Positions 20,850 through 33,379 of a stretch of 64,000 bases of DNA are shown piece by piece; position 1 is the stretch's first letter, and each line of letters opens with the position of its first letter. The stretch is from Nereocystis luetkeana (Eukaryota > Sar > Phaeophyceae > Laminariales > Laminariaceae), in assembly GCA_031213475.1 (NCBI GenBank), contig JARUPZ010000025.1:3112077-3176076 (forward strand), in the 5' to 3' direction. The notes below the pieces were generated by a model. The model searched no databases. It had not been told where the DNA came from and saw only the letters and a program-made list of their open reading frames with translations. The position numbers were made by a program, and so were the translations under genes.

Positions 20850-22031
20850 CAGGTGCAAACTCGAAAGTATTAGGTAATATTAAAAAACAATATATGTATG
20901 TATAAACTCCAAGCTTTGCCAAAAACGGCCAAACGTAATCGTTGAGGATAAAATGATAAATATACGACGAATTTGCGTTTAACTGAACAAACACAGACCA
21001 TCCCCAGCAAGTCTAAATGAACCCTGATACATACGCATGTGTGTGGGATTTCGATAAAATTGCGGGAAACGGTTTAGTTCATCCGTAAAATTTGGGCATG
21101 AAGGATGAAACGCTTCCTGTTGAAACAATGCCTATCTGGTGATGGGGATAAGATGAACGCTGTGATATACAGAGTAGATCATATTTCGGTCGTCACCAAC
21201 TTGTCACCCACCTGCGCACACTCTCGCCACAACATGGCCAGACCCCACTAGGCCGCTGGCCGTTACTCTTCATTAATACAACCCCTTGAACAATATTGCC
21301 ATGATATATCTGTAATTTATCATGTACTTCATAGATACAAACCACCCTTGTAGGGTTACGAATATACATACGTATAAACACCAAGTTGAAATAACCCGAG
21401 CAAAGTCCTTCATAAGCACGTTTTCTGCCGTTTTCTACAGGAGACCCCCATTCCTATTCCTTGTAACGCGCGAAAGGCCTCGGAACGTTCCTTGGGTCTG
21501 CAGCGAAACTTGTTTCATGTTTCATTGTACGTGTTTCGGATGTTAGCAACACGTCTACATGGAGTGGATCAAGGTGATGTCGCCCGAACGTTGCGCTGAC
21601 GCCAGAACGAGAAAAAAATATTAGCCCTAGTGCTAAAAAAAAAAAAAAAAAAAAAGATACCTGAAGAACTTTCACCACCCCCAACCCAAAATTCAGCATA
21701 TATATTTTTTCCTCCATCGCTTCCACTTCTTGTTCAAAACCACAGTCAGTCCCGTTTCGAGGATAGGTACGTTTGTAATATATATGTGGGTGGTTTGTCC
21801 CCAAAACGATCCTGCAGTTCCTAAAGGGTTGACTCGTGGGATCAGCGATCTTCCGGACGAGCCATGGTGTGATTGATGACAAGTACTCTAATATATATAC
21901 CAGGTATATATTATGGTATATGTCGTGTTTTCTCCCCCCAATACGCGCCTTCCCTTTTCTTTCAAATTGGGTTCATTGCGCAGTCCCGCGGCTCGTCTGT
22001 TGGTTATATTTAGTTCACCCTCTCGCGCGTC
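20850..22031. other. No gene seen; contains a 21-base A run at 21635-21655
   Basis: This is the counterpart of 3030-4222. The A run replaces a short ATGCC segment present in units 1, 3 and 4. A TA run with an embedded TACCAGGTA lies at about 21890-21910. Confidence 0.5.
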
Positions 22032-22272
22032 ACGCGAAACAACTTTTCTATGCGAGGAAAGGCCCTCGCGGGTATGCACTAGGTGAGACTCGACCCTTCG
22101 AACAACACGACACCAGCGGACCACCTACCAAGCCACCGAGGACTCCGTCTTACTGGTGCCATACACTATTCATACAGTTACTAGTATCTACTCCTATTGT
22201 ACTGACAAACATATACTTTCAGATAGTACGTACATATCGGATACATTGCACAAGTTTTAACCCAACCCGATC
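22032..22272 (-). mobile_element. 241 bp block absent from unit 1, with a tRNA-derived SINE head (locus S3, unit 2)
   Basis: On the reverse complement, TGGCTTGGTAGGTGG (A-box-like) is followed by GGGTCGAGTCTCACC (B box) and TAGTGCATACC, the same post-B-box motif as S1 and S2; the head is 22072-22148. Unit 1 has only GGCC (4223-4226) between the same flanks. No clear target duplication is seen, so insertion into the ancestor of units 2-4 and deletion from unit 1 both remain possible. Confidence 0.65.
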
Positions 22273-22626
22273 AAGTCGGATACAAGGAAGAAACACGGAA
22301 AAGTGTCAAACCAAAAATATTGAAAACAAAATGAGGAACAAAGAGGAGAAAGAGAAGACAAAACATGACATCAATCGCACGTCGTATTAATGCAATGTTA
22401 TTAAAAATTGATGATGTGCCATTATGTATGTAGGTTTTATAGGCATTTTGACCGTCATGTGAAATGAACGCCGTTTCTCCGAATACAAAGACAAGGCAAA
22501 TTCGCTGAATACATAAAAAAGGCACCCGAAAGTTCGGTAGCTCGGAAAAGGCCAGCACATATAAATGGGATGTAGACCAGACAGATCACGCAGCTTGCAA
22601 GTTTGAGTATTATTATTAACTATTAA

Positions 22627-23038
22627 TACCAGGTAGTAACAGCTCGTTCTTTTTCAAGTGTTGGCCACCTCGCCTGCGGGGGGGGGGCACGACAGATTGT
22701 TTCTCTTAGATTTTGCCTTTATTTTTCTTCTTTTTCTCTTTCGATTTGTCTACCTTGTTTTTGTTTTCTCTTTCATTGTTTCTTTTCGTTTCACTATTTC
22801 ATAGATTGCGTATGTCGTGCCTGTCGTATCTAGTACCTGGTATGATGACATGGCTTTGCATTGCCCACTGCAGTACACACTGCACACGTGGCAACGTAGT
22901 CTCTGTGGCGTAGCTTTGTCACCACAGAACTTGTATATCTTCTAGGATTGAAGAATCGGCACGGACACTGGTTGTGCTGGATGTCGACGGGTCGAAAGAA
23001 CGGTTTAATGTGAAGAACACACACACACAGTTAATTAA
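22627..23038. other. ~410 bp block present in units 2-4 but not unit 1
   Basis: The block begins with TACCAGGTA right after a TTAA and ends at TTAATTAA. It contains a G run (22679-22687), a pyrimidine-rich tract (about 22700-22800), another TACCTGGTA (22834-22842) and a CA run. The flanks in unit 1 join directly near 4540-4565. The TTAA at both sides hints at a TTAA-targeting insertion, but no inverted ends were found. Unit 3: 41031-41442; unit 4: 59882-60293. Confidence 0.55.
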
Positions 23039-24440
23039 TCAGTCGAACTCACGGCTGACATATTTCATCATTTTATTAAAAAGTATGCATATATATATAT
23101 ATACTCGTATATACGTATATATTTTTATGTATATATATACCAGGTATATGTATATATATACCTGAACCAACCCGGTGCTACTGTGTACCAAAACCATCCT
23201 GTTGCTGACTCCAGCAAGATGAAAAGCATGCAAATGTCAAATTCGGTTCCACAGACCTCCGTTGTTACTGGAACCTCGAACTCCCAGATGTATTAACACA
23301 GGTAATAGTCAGTATTTTTTTCAATATGGACCGACATATATATATAGGGGACATAGCATACAAACATATAATATGGAGTTAAGATTTATATACAAATAAC
23401 ATCCCTTTTACTCTGGTTGACAATTATTGTATAGAGTAGGTTGGTTTGGTTGGATTGGTAGGAATTGTGGGGATGTTGGGGATATGGGTCGAATTCATTA
23501 GTTTCACATTAAAAAAGGGACGCACAATAAGGTCACACGAAAGGGGAGATGCAACGAAACACGCAAGAAACCAGGGAGAATGCGCAAACAGGTGTCTCCC
23601 ATTTTCAGGCAGGCAGACATGAAAAGGGAGCATATCGGCCCAATGTGATCCCAATGGGCGTTTCACCCAACACGGGGTAACGCCGTTTTGCCTTACGTAT
23701 GCAGGAGATGCACAAGATACGCAGTAGTTCGGCCAAGGATACGTAGCGAATATACATATGACAAGTGCTGTCTGATGACGTGGTGGGCAAGAGCAACGCC
23801 GACATGAGATAATCCTAGTTTTGGGTCGCGGCCACCCCCACCCCCCACGCACCTCCCCGCACACACTCACACCTCACCCTCACCTCACCCGTCAACACCA
23901 ACAGGGTCAACCCAGCCAAACACACACACATAATCTTCCAGCCGAATACCAATAGCGCTCACAACCCACCACGCCATCTATCTGTCAGCGCGCGCGAAAG
24001 GTAAGAGCAGTACGTGTATGCAGTACAGGACGCTTCCGGAAAAGCGCGCTATCATAAATAGTAGACTTCACGGTGTGTTACGTGGTTGTTCCCTGAAGGT
24101 GCTCCTACACACTAAAACGAAACTACCCGGCAACACTTCATACATATATATATACATTTCTGTTTTGTAGTATTCCGTAAAGCAGTGTCTTCTCTCTTCT
24201 TCTGTCGCTACTCAGACTCTCGTCAACTAGTAGATGAGTTGTTCCTCGCGTTACTCCGTATGGTAGGCGCACCGCGTTTTCGTCACGACAAGGGTTCAGC
24301 ACCTTCTTCTGCCCTCGTCGACGTGTTTTGTCACTCTTAGTTTTCTGTCCGGCTTCTCTTTTTTGGACTTACGCTCAATCACTTCAACTCTTCAGTTTTT
24401 ATTCAGGAACGTTTTTATACTTCGTACGACGAGTATGTAG
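23039..24440. other. No gene seen; TA microsatellite and C/CA-rich tract
   Basis: The TA microsatellite at about 23085-23163 contains TACCAGGTA (23138) and a near-perfect palindrome CAGGTATAT...ATATACCTG (23141-23164). In units 3 and 4 a SINE sits inside this TA run. Confidence 0.5.
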
Positions 24441-24531
24441 TATGCACTCGGTGAGAGACTATACTCGACTCAACGAAATCGAAATTGGTAGGCACGCGAA
24501 CCACTTAACGAGCCATCGGGGGGACGGGGCT
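24441..24531 (-). mobile_element. tRNA-derived SINE head, minus strand (locus S1, unit 2)
   Basis: This is the copy of 5885-5978. The A-box-like GATGGCTCGTTAAGTGG and the GAGTGCATAC motif are retained. Confidence 0.6.
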
Positions 24532-24866
24532 AACCGAATTAAAACTAGCTGTGATGAAGTTACGCACGCCTACACTATTATAGTGTACGTACATACCAGG
24601 TACGCGTACAATTCGTTTCAGGCATTGATTGGGAATATTCCCTCGCGGGAATTTTTTTCCTTTTACAAAACGTCAAACCTCTGTAATTCGGTTAGGTGCT
24701 GTAACATACCAGGTACCTAGGGTAACATAATGTTCTAGAGCTCCGCGATCGAAGAGAGTAGTAGCAGGTGTTCGTCGATCGTTGTATGGGTGGACAGCGG
24801 GTGCAGTGCAGGACGCTGACCGCCTTCTGTACTCGGGAATCAAGCTACCGACGGAAGAAGCTTGAC

Positions 24867-24952
24867 CCTTTTAGTACTGCGGTCCTGTTTTAAGGGAAAT
24901 CCAATCAAATACCATGTAGATTGTCCCAAAACGGGACTGCGGTCCTAAAAGG
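24867..24952. mobile_element. 86 bp short inverted-repeat element (unit 2)
   Basis: The arms CCTTTTAGTACTGCGGTCC and, inverted, CCTTTTAGGACCGCAGTCC match better here than in unit 1. Confidence 0.6.
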
Positions 24953-26112
24953 ATTCAGTACTTGCTACTACTCTGATGGGTGGAAATATTCGAACTGTTT
25001 AGACCTATAGTGCTGTAGTAGTGTGCCAATGGTACAGCGAAGTTCAAAAGTTTTTTTCAAATATATGTCTTTACAAAAACAACCGAAAATTTTCTCGTAC
25101 CGCCGCTGTGGGAAAAGAAGAGAAAAAAGTTTTATTTTTATTTTTTTCCCCCCAACGGCTGAAAGCGGCGCAAATAGTTTTCTCTGGTTGTAAATTGTCA
25201 ACACGGTGATAGAAACCAACTCTTGCGACGATCGACGCTCTATCTCGACATAGACTCAGCCCACGGCCAACCCACTCGGGATTTGTCAAGGCCAACGAAT
25301 ATAGATGATGGCCTCGAAGATATCAGGTGGACCCATGGTCTAGGGGGCGAGAGCTTGCCGGCGGCGTCCTACAGTAGTAGTATCCTCCCAAACCTGAAAA
25401 ATAGTCTATTTTTTGCCATTCGAGACGTATGTATGGTGAAGTTTTGTCTTCTGTTTTGTGCAAACCAGCAGATAAATGTTTTCTTTATCATACGCCTGGT
25501 CAGCTCCGCCACATGACACCGGCCATGGTGTGAAGACATTGACCCTAGGGTGGGTCGTAGCGCAAACCGAGCGCACTCCGTTCAGAATTCATGACGCAGT
25601 CCTTAATTTTGTTGATCGATGTCTGTCGAGGACTCGGAGTCTCGCCGCTTCGAACCAAAAATCGGCCTGGGTTTTTCTCAAGACGATGTTGGCCCAACAT
25701 CTCCCCCAGATTTGCTTTTTTCGGGCTTTTTCAAAACTTAGGAACTATTGTTTTTTTTTACGTGGCACATAGGAAGCGTGTTCTGTTTTTTTTTGCTGTT
25801 ATTTTTGAAATTCAAACCTTTTATTGAAACTTCGCTGTACCATTGGCATAGGTCTTAGCCGTCAATATGGTTTTTTTTTGGCTTCATCACTTTTACTTTC
25901 CAGCCTAACTAATACGAGGTTTTACCCTCAACGAGGTTCTGGACAAGCCGTGGTCACAGGTCTCTACCCTTCTCCCCCCCGCTACGCGCCTTCATTTTTT
26001 ATCGCGCATAGGATTCAGCATTCCCACTGCTCGTCGATTTTCACCGAATGTAGCTTACTCACGCTCTCGCCCTTTCCGCTAGTCATTGTTTTTTTCAAGA
26101 AACAACCCCTAC

Positions 26113-26197
26113 GAGCATGCACTCGGAGAGGCTTCAACCCACGAAAATGATCTTGATAGGCGCACGGACCACCCACCGAGGCATCGGGGACGCCGGC
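26113..26197 (-). mobile_element. tRNA-derived SINE head, minus strand (locus S2, unit 2)
   Basis: This is the copy of 7628-7712. The reverse complement has TCGGTGGGTGG, GGGTTGAAGCCTCTCC and GAGTGCATGC. Confidence 0.6.
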
Positions 26198-28290
26198 TAA
26201 TAATGGGGTTCTTTTAATCGCGGTCAGATTTGCATCACATCTTGACAAGGATATCAGGGGCGTCCTTTAAAAAAAGATAACTATACACCACAACTCCCAT
26301 CGGTTGGAAGTAGAAACCGTTGCAACCATTGGGATCACATGACAAAATAGATGAAAAAAAAATGATGATCCTTACTTTCATTTTGTTTCACTTGGTTCTA
26401 GTGACCTCTTCCCCCCCCCCCCGCTGTCTAGCGACAAAACGTATGCTCCGCTTCACATCTCTTGTTTTACCGGCGGGTGCCCTCGAAGATGGAGTGAATC
26501 AATTCCTTACACTCCAACATTATCAATATTGTGCGAAGACGTATTAAGAGTAGTAGCGATGAAGGTGAGCGTATATAGCGAAGTGCGGGATAGCGGACAA
26601 ACCAACAGGATTGCATATTTTTTAGAAATGTTGGGTTGTATACTGCTGTAGGATAAAAAGATAAATTTGGTACCTACTTCTTATCCGTAGCTCCTCCTCC
26701 TGTTGTTGTTGCTGTACATCGTGTATTGCTATATGGAATCGTCGACCAAGACTGTGCATTGCCCGTAAAATCTCACAGGTGAGGTGTTAACAACTTCATA
26801 CTTCGTCGGCCGGCAACCTCCTAACCCCCGTAGGAAACCCCTCGAAAACAATATTTTAGCCAGAAACTCCGTGTATCCCATTTATTTTATACAGCTTCTG
26901 ATTTTTTTGAGCTTGCCATTATTCACTATTATAGTCGCTCTTCTGTTCTCTTACCCTTCTAATAATAGTCGTAACTCAGTCCAGGGGTAAAAGAATGACC
27001 CCCCCACCCCTCCTATCCTCTGTATATCTTGCTTCTTTATTCTAGTAAGTGGTGTTCGAAACATACGCCAGTTTCTCAAATATGTCACGCTCTGTTTAGG
27101 ACGGCAAAATTTCGTGCCCAAGCTTTGGCGACTGACCGACTTGAAATTCCAATGTGTGATTTATCTGAAGTCGACAGTGTGTTTCATCTGTTCATAGCTG
27201 TTGTTGTGGTTTTGCTTCAGAGTGACGTCTGCCCTTTTTCTTTCCAAGAATTGGGAATTGACAGATACATTTACTTGGGCGGGCTACGGCGCTGATGGGC
27301 TGCATATTTATGTGGTACAGACGATACTCTCAATCGATAGACGACATCGTTTACCACGTTATTGCGAGAAACATGACCATCGATGTCTACGACCAAACGT
27401 TGTGCACAACCGTAGATTATAGACGGCGTTTATTGATTTTCATGGCTGGCCTCAATAGATCGCAAAATACATGAATCAAAAGGGTATAGCATCAACGTCT
27501 GTCCTTGCTTGCCATAGTGCTTTATGAGTTTCCTGCTCTCATACACCAATCGGCTCTTGGCGACAGTGGCCATCGATCTCCACGAAATGCACAGCATAAA
27601 AAACGTTATTATGAGGAACGCCTCAATAATAACGGTATAGTTGCGTGGAGACGGCTTTTGATGGGCACAGTCACGCATTTGTTGCTGGCGGCGATACCTA
27701 TCAAACTACGCTGTCATGTATTCCCTCTTTTTTAGTATCTGGGTGTGTGATCTCCTGGGAACTGCGAACGATTCCGTGATTCCGTGAAACAATTAAATGG
27801 CCGCTTCTGTTTACACCCACCCCGTCCTCATTGATATATGTGTGCTGATCACATCTAAGCGAATGCCGTGACATTTCGATACTTCATCGCCTTCCGACCT
27901 AGTGCCGCGGTCTGAGATTGTCCAATTCCGGTTTTGTCGGGCCGGCGCCGTTTTAACCTCCAGTAAGAATGATATCCCGTATATCGTTCACATTCGTCAC
28001 GTTTTCTCGGCATAGGTAGCGGGCTTTCACCGAAAACACACGATAGTTCATTGCTTGTTCGGTATGTCGCAAGGTACCAATATGCGCCATCCGCGAAGCC
28101 TCCTAGCATCCTACGTTGCTTCGTGTGGCCGATTTACACACACATATGTATATACCTATATATATATATAAATATATATACTTCGAAGTATATATGCACT
28201 CATCGTTCACATCGATAGTTTTTAACCTCTTGTTTTCTGCACGATGATATGTTCCACCCTTTTGAACCCTTTCAGGAGAATATCGCGAGA
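26198..28290. other. No supported gene; upstream region of the gene copy in unit 2
   Basis: This is the counterpart of 7713-9786. It holds C runs, an ORF of 88 codons at 27029-27295 shared with the other units but without a domain, and TA microsatellite near 28150-28175. Confidence 0.4.
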
Positions 28291-30396
28291 ATGAATAAGG
28301 CATCGGCATCGTTGACCACCCCGTTCCTCTGCGGGCTGTTGCTTGCGGGCGTCCGTACAGTCAGCGCTCAAACGGGAACGATCTACGAAACATTCGGTGA
28401 TGTCGAGTATGCTGTCGACCGCTACGACACCGCCGATCAACCCAGATTCGAGGTCTCCTTCACCGATTTCGACATAACGTCTAACTACAAATTCGACGTT
28501 AACGGGTTCGTGAAAACCATAAAGGCCGACAGTGAGAAATACACGATGACTTACAGGGCTAATGGCAAGCTGAGGAGAGTGAGGCGTAGGTCCTCTCGTC
28601 GGCAGTAGGAAGAGCAGGATGCTGCTGACATGTCCATGGTCGGCGAAACGATGCCCTTCACAAAGGGCGTGGTAGATGAAATGACTCCCGCCTCAGCCAC
28701 TAGGCGCCGCCTGTTCGAATGCGACGAGTGCCTTCAGACGTGGGACGTCGTGTGCGACAACGGGGTGGATACAGTGTGCCGACTGGATGACTACGGTAAT
28801 CCGATTCTGTCCGCGGGGGAGGTGTCGATCAACACGTTCTGCGACGGCTTCGCCACATTGTGCAGCGAGCGCACATCCGACGACGTTTGCCAGGACGTGT
28901 GCGGTGAGGTTGAGGATTGTCTGGCGCCTCTCACCATCAAGCTCGACTACGAATACACCGGGGAGTCGGAGATATCGTCCGATGAATTGTTCTCGCTTGA
29001 CATGTACGTCATCGAGCCCGGAGGACAGACGGCCTACTGGGGCAACCCATCGACGGTAAGAAAATAAAACGTAACCCTTCGTCGGCCTACCTAGAGTGTC
29101 ACACCAAAGTTTGCATGTATACTACTCTATTCTCATGATGCTACGTCGGATGTGGGTTTGAGAATGGACCGGATGAGGTAACAATGTTAATTTCACGTAA
29201 TCTTCGTCAATGTTATCGGAGGCGAACGAATTGATATCAGTGGCGGCATAAAATGACAGTAACTAGTTCATAATACTGTAAGGTGTCGCCGCAAGTCGGA
29301 GCAACGAAAGTTCGCATCAACTGCCACAGGGTTCTGACATATATATATTATGGTGATTTTAAATTTCGTCCACGTTTGGCCTCATACTTGTACTTGATGT
29401 CTCGCCAATAGGTTGAACAGAGAGCACATACTTTTGCTTAATTTGTAAGAAAGTGGTATATCGTTGCTGTTTTACCATGGAGGCCACGCTGGAGGGCATA
29501 ACCCCATGTTAAAGCCGTGGTACACCTGACCGAAGTATCACACAGCTTGCAAAAGGAAGTGGTGGATTTCTCGATTTCACAGCTGGCTGGCGATTTTTCG
29601 TTGTATAAATCCGAATTATTGCGGCTGGAGCGCGAAACGGCTCTGCGCGTGGATGGACAGAAAATCATAGAGTGATCAGGCGAAATGCTAGCGGACACTG
29701 CACTACGTTGAAAAACGCAAAGCGAACTACACCAATGTTATTGCTCGTATGGACAAGCAAACATCTGGCGAAACGAATGCAAAATAAGACGCCCTTCAAT
29801 ACTTTGACGCGGGGGAATAGAACAGGTGGGTACCAGGAGTTATCGTAAAAACATTAAATAAATGTGCGACTACATCGTACATCCTGTAAACATTGAATTG
29901 CGTTGGAACCAGCCTGTGATCTTGGCAGATTTAGTTGTACCGTCGGTGGGTCAGTGTCTTCAACGGGTTTCGAAGTCATCTCTGCAGCAGAAGCTCTGAT
30001 GGTGCTACAGGCGGCTACAGAAGTATTTATGTTAGGGTTGGATGAGAGGCTAACTGTTGGGGTTTCCTTTGGCACAAATCTCGAACGATGAAACTAACCT
30101 GAAACGCACTTTGACTGGAATGTCTGCCAACAAATACTTACTTCGATTCTTGACCCAGGTAATCTTGATGAATTGACCTATTATCACCCAATATTGGAAA
30201 TGGTTACTGACCCGGACTGTATACACATCTCTCCGGCGAGGGTTTGGTATCGTCATTCTCACTCCGAGTCATCACCCCCGAGTACCCTTGTCTGGACAAA
30301 CCACTCAATATTAGAGTGGTTTGTCGCCGAACCGAAACTGAAGTACTGATTGATGGGGAATTTTGATATTTCGAAGGCTGGAAAACATAACTTATC

Positions 30397-30491
30397 GTGC
30401 ATGGCGGGAATCGAACTCACGACCCGAAACTCAAAAATCATAAGAGCTTTGGTTTGTCTGTTCCCGGCTGTTCACATCCCACGAGGTAAAT
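30397..30491 (-). mobile_element. tRNA-like relic or SINE head in the intron (locus S4, unit 2)
   Basis: It is identical to the unit 1 copy, including the B-box-like GAGTTCGATTCCCGCC on the minus strand. Confidence 0.45.
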
Positions 30492-30946
30492 ACTCGAACT
30501 GGCCAAGGGTGTGTTGGCGCTTACCTAAGTCAGTCCCTGATACAACGACTGTGACGCGGAACAACACGCTGTATTCGAAATATTGTATCGACTATGACTA
30601 AATAGATCATACAGATTCGTCCTACCGTGGAAATATTAATGACGCAGTACACATCGTACGTGATACAATCATATACACAGCGTACTCAGGGAACATGTAC
30701 ATATCATCATCGGTATGATAGATATCCCACCCAGGCAGGATCTCTGCAATATCTAGACCTTGCAGGACCCACACGGGCAAAACAACGCGTGTGCAAGGCC
30801 TGTTCGACCATAAAGCCCCACTTTGGCACACATGTGCGCACGACCTTCATTTTACACAAAACCAATAAAAAGCAACCTAGGGAAATCTCACCGCAGTATT
30901 GTAAGCCCTTTACATACCTACCGCTGGCTTGCGCCCATTCGCAATA

Positions 30947-31050
30947 TTACGGGGGCACATTGAAAATAGGACCAAAAGTATTCGTAAAAAAGGGAAAATA
31001 CATAGTTTTTTGCATGTGCCGTAGATCCTATTTAGTATGGTCCCCCGTAA
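30947..31050. mobile_element. MITE, family T, locus B (unit 2)
   Basis: This is the copy of 12445-12548, with the inverted ends retained. Confidence 0.8.
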
Positions 31051-31702
31051 AATTTCAGCGCAGTTCGAAGAACCCGAGTTTAAAGCATGACGACAACATT
31101 TACGTATTTGTTTAGGCGAGGAACAAACACAAAAGTAACAAGTACACGCTTAAGTGAGGTTGCACAGGATGGATTTCACAGCAAGATTTGAATCATTACG
31201 TTCAACAGGTTGTTCCTTTTGGCAGACCCACACTGCTCTTCTGCCGCATCAAGCACCCCGTACTAATATCATGACGTTTGTTTCTGAGCCTGTCGTTTTC
31301 TTCCATCAAGCAGTGTTCTAGAGGCTAACATAAACAAAACCGTCCACTTGCTGCCGCTCTCGTTCGCCTCAGGAAATTGGATACCTCAGCGACACGGAAT
31401 ACTCACAAACATACACCTTGTTTGGTGGATTGGATCCCGAGATTGCTATCGGCGACTTCACCACCTTCGTCCAGTTGTACACCGGGCCCACTCCCATCAC
31501 CTGGACCATAACCGCCACTACCGGTAGCGGAGATATTGTGTTGGAAGAGGTGGGAGAGTTCACCAGCGACTGTGGTGACTACACCTCTAATCTGCTTGTC
31601 GTTAACCCCGAGGAGTACGTCGACAACGGCTGCGAAGAGGACGAAGGCGTTCCCGAATCGTCGGGGCTGATGTCCCGCGTAGCCGGACATCGCGGCCAGT
31701 AA

Positions 31703-33379
31703 GGATGTAAAACAACCTCAGGCAACCGAGGAGACACGGTTTCCCAGCGGGATGATATATGGCAGACACTAGTTCAAGTACGTACGCTGTTGGTTGTCGA
31801 GGGGGGTCTTGGTGGAAGCGGTAGAAACCACTCCGAGTACGAAGGAAAAATCGCGGGCGTAGTAGGTACACCCTAATAAGTGTAGTCGTTGACGTTTACT
31901 CCTTGATATTCATCGATACCTCTGTCGAGAGCATTGCGATATTTTCATAGGTGATTTTTCGACTAGGGGCAAACATGCAGCCGGCCGGCGGCTTTCAAAC
32001 GTGCTTCTTAGGGAGGCCTCTTGACGGGAACAAAGGTACGCCAAATCAATGGTGTGTACCGCTGTGAGGTGTGGCAATAGGCTCAATATCGACGTCAGCC
32101 GGACAATGGCTCGTGCGTAGGGTACATCGAGCTTGCTATCGGGTCCTAGTCTTGTCGTAGTTGAGGCGTTGGCCGGGTACTGACTGCTGTTGGCCTTACA
32201 ATCATCCGAACCGTACTTGCTTGCCTTGTCTTTAGCGCGGTACGGTTCATTTTGGTTTTGGGCATAATCGTTTGGTCAGGGTTTTGAAAACCACATTTTT
32301 TTCGTCGGTAGTTTAGTCAAGTTACAGGTCGGACAGTGACGATGCACGTTCTCACCCTGAGGGTTCAATTATGGACCCCGCCGAACAAGTGCATGGGCGC
32401 TAGTGGACGATCTCGAATACACGACATCTCGGAGAAATAAATGTATCTCAACGACAATATATGGTTCAAGCTACTATGCCCTACGACAGCGATTCTGCGA
32501 TGTCGATATAGGTTATCCGGGTTGGCTTTTCATGTTTATTCTCCAACCGACAGCCCCGAGCATGCAGTTCAAATACCCACTGCTGTCGGAGTGTTGCCTT
32601 ACGATAACTTAGGGTTAGGGATATGTGCACCTAAACAATAGTCGATTCTATTCCTGCACAGTAGGCTGCGAAGGTTGGCGCTGTCAGTCGTGAAACTGAC
32701 TGAGCGGATAGGTTGTGCGTCGAGGTTGTGAAGAAAATATGACTCTTGAGAAAAGGCCGTTCGATGGCCATTACGACTTACGGCGAAGAAATTTTGGTGT
32801 GGTCGGACACGGTTTGACGGGTGAACTTGAGTCGTGTGCAAACACTCCGGGTCCTCAATCTCGATAGCCTCTTACAGAAACGTCTATGCACGGCTTGTCG
32901 CTGCAACTCGTCGACTAAACGAACTGCAAAAAGGTCATCTTAATATCTCGTTACTCAGAATGCGGTATAATTAGACGAGCCGCAACTTACGAAGCATTGC
33001 GTCAACAGGTACGTAGGTCTAGTTTTTTTCAACACACTCCTTGATGCAAGTCGCAATGCGTAAACGATGAAAAAATCCCAGGGCGATAGAACATGATCAA
33101 AGTCCTGATCATCGGTGACGAATACCACCACTTGTTGATGGCGATAAAAACAGTCGTAAAGCGCTGATCATGGCTCACTATTGCCAGCAACGGTTGGAAC
33201 CAACCCTACCTTTTCACTAGAACACTGACAACGTATACAAAACTGTAAAGCGTTTGCCGTAGAGCTTCCCCTCTCCCGGGAAACACGAAGGAAAATAATC
33301 CCCAAGGTTTGGTCATCTCAACCTCTGACGTTCAGACCCCATATTAGATGACAAACCTGAGAGGTAGGGCTGCTTTTGC
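31703..33379. other. No supported gene; 3' flank and spacer (unit 2)
   Basis: This is the counterpart of 13200-14895, with many private differences from units 1 and 3. Confidence 0.45.

Larger units (their letters stand above)
29056..31372 (+). other. Intron of the secreted-protein gene copy (unit 2)
   Basis: The intron has GTAAGA and CGCCTCAG borders. Its middle (about 29455-30920) is the same as in units 1 and 3. Right of 30920 it carries private variants of unit 2. Confidence 0.7.
28291..31702 (+). pseudogene. Secreted cysteine-rich protein gene, unit 2 copy, with an in-frame nonsense codon in exon 1
   Basis: Exons 28291-29055 and 31373-31702 match unit 1, with the same GT-AG borders and phase. 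A TAG at 28606-28608 replaces the TTG leucine codon (residue 106). A product would stop after the basic stretch RRRSSRRQ, at 105 residues, keeping the signal peptide but losing all nine cysteines of the 144-210 region and the DUF2135-like part. The 149 codons after the stop and all of exon 2 remain open, and about half of the changes against unit 1 are silent, so loss is recent or the stop is tolerated. It is called a pseudogene with that reservation. Confidence 0.7.

Noticed and set aside
21836-22390. 184-codon plus-strand ORF in units 2-4
   Set aside because: It runs across a TA microsatellite and the antisense of a SINE head and is absent from unit 1; no domain.
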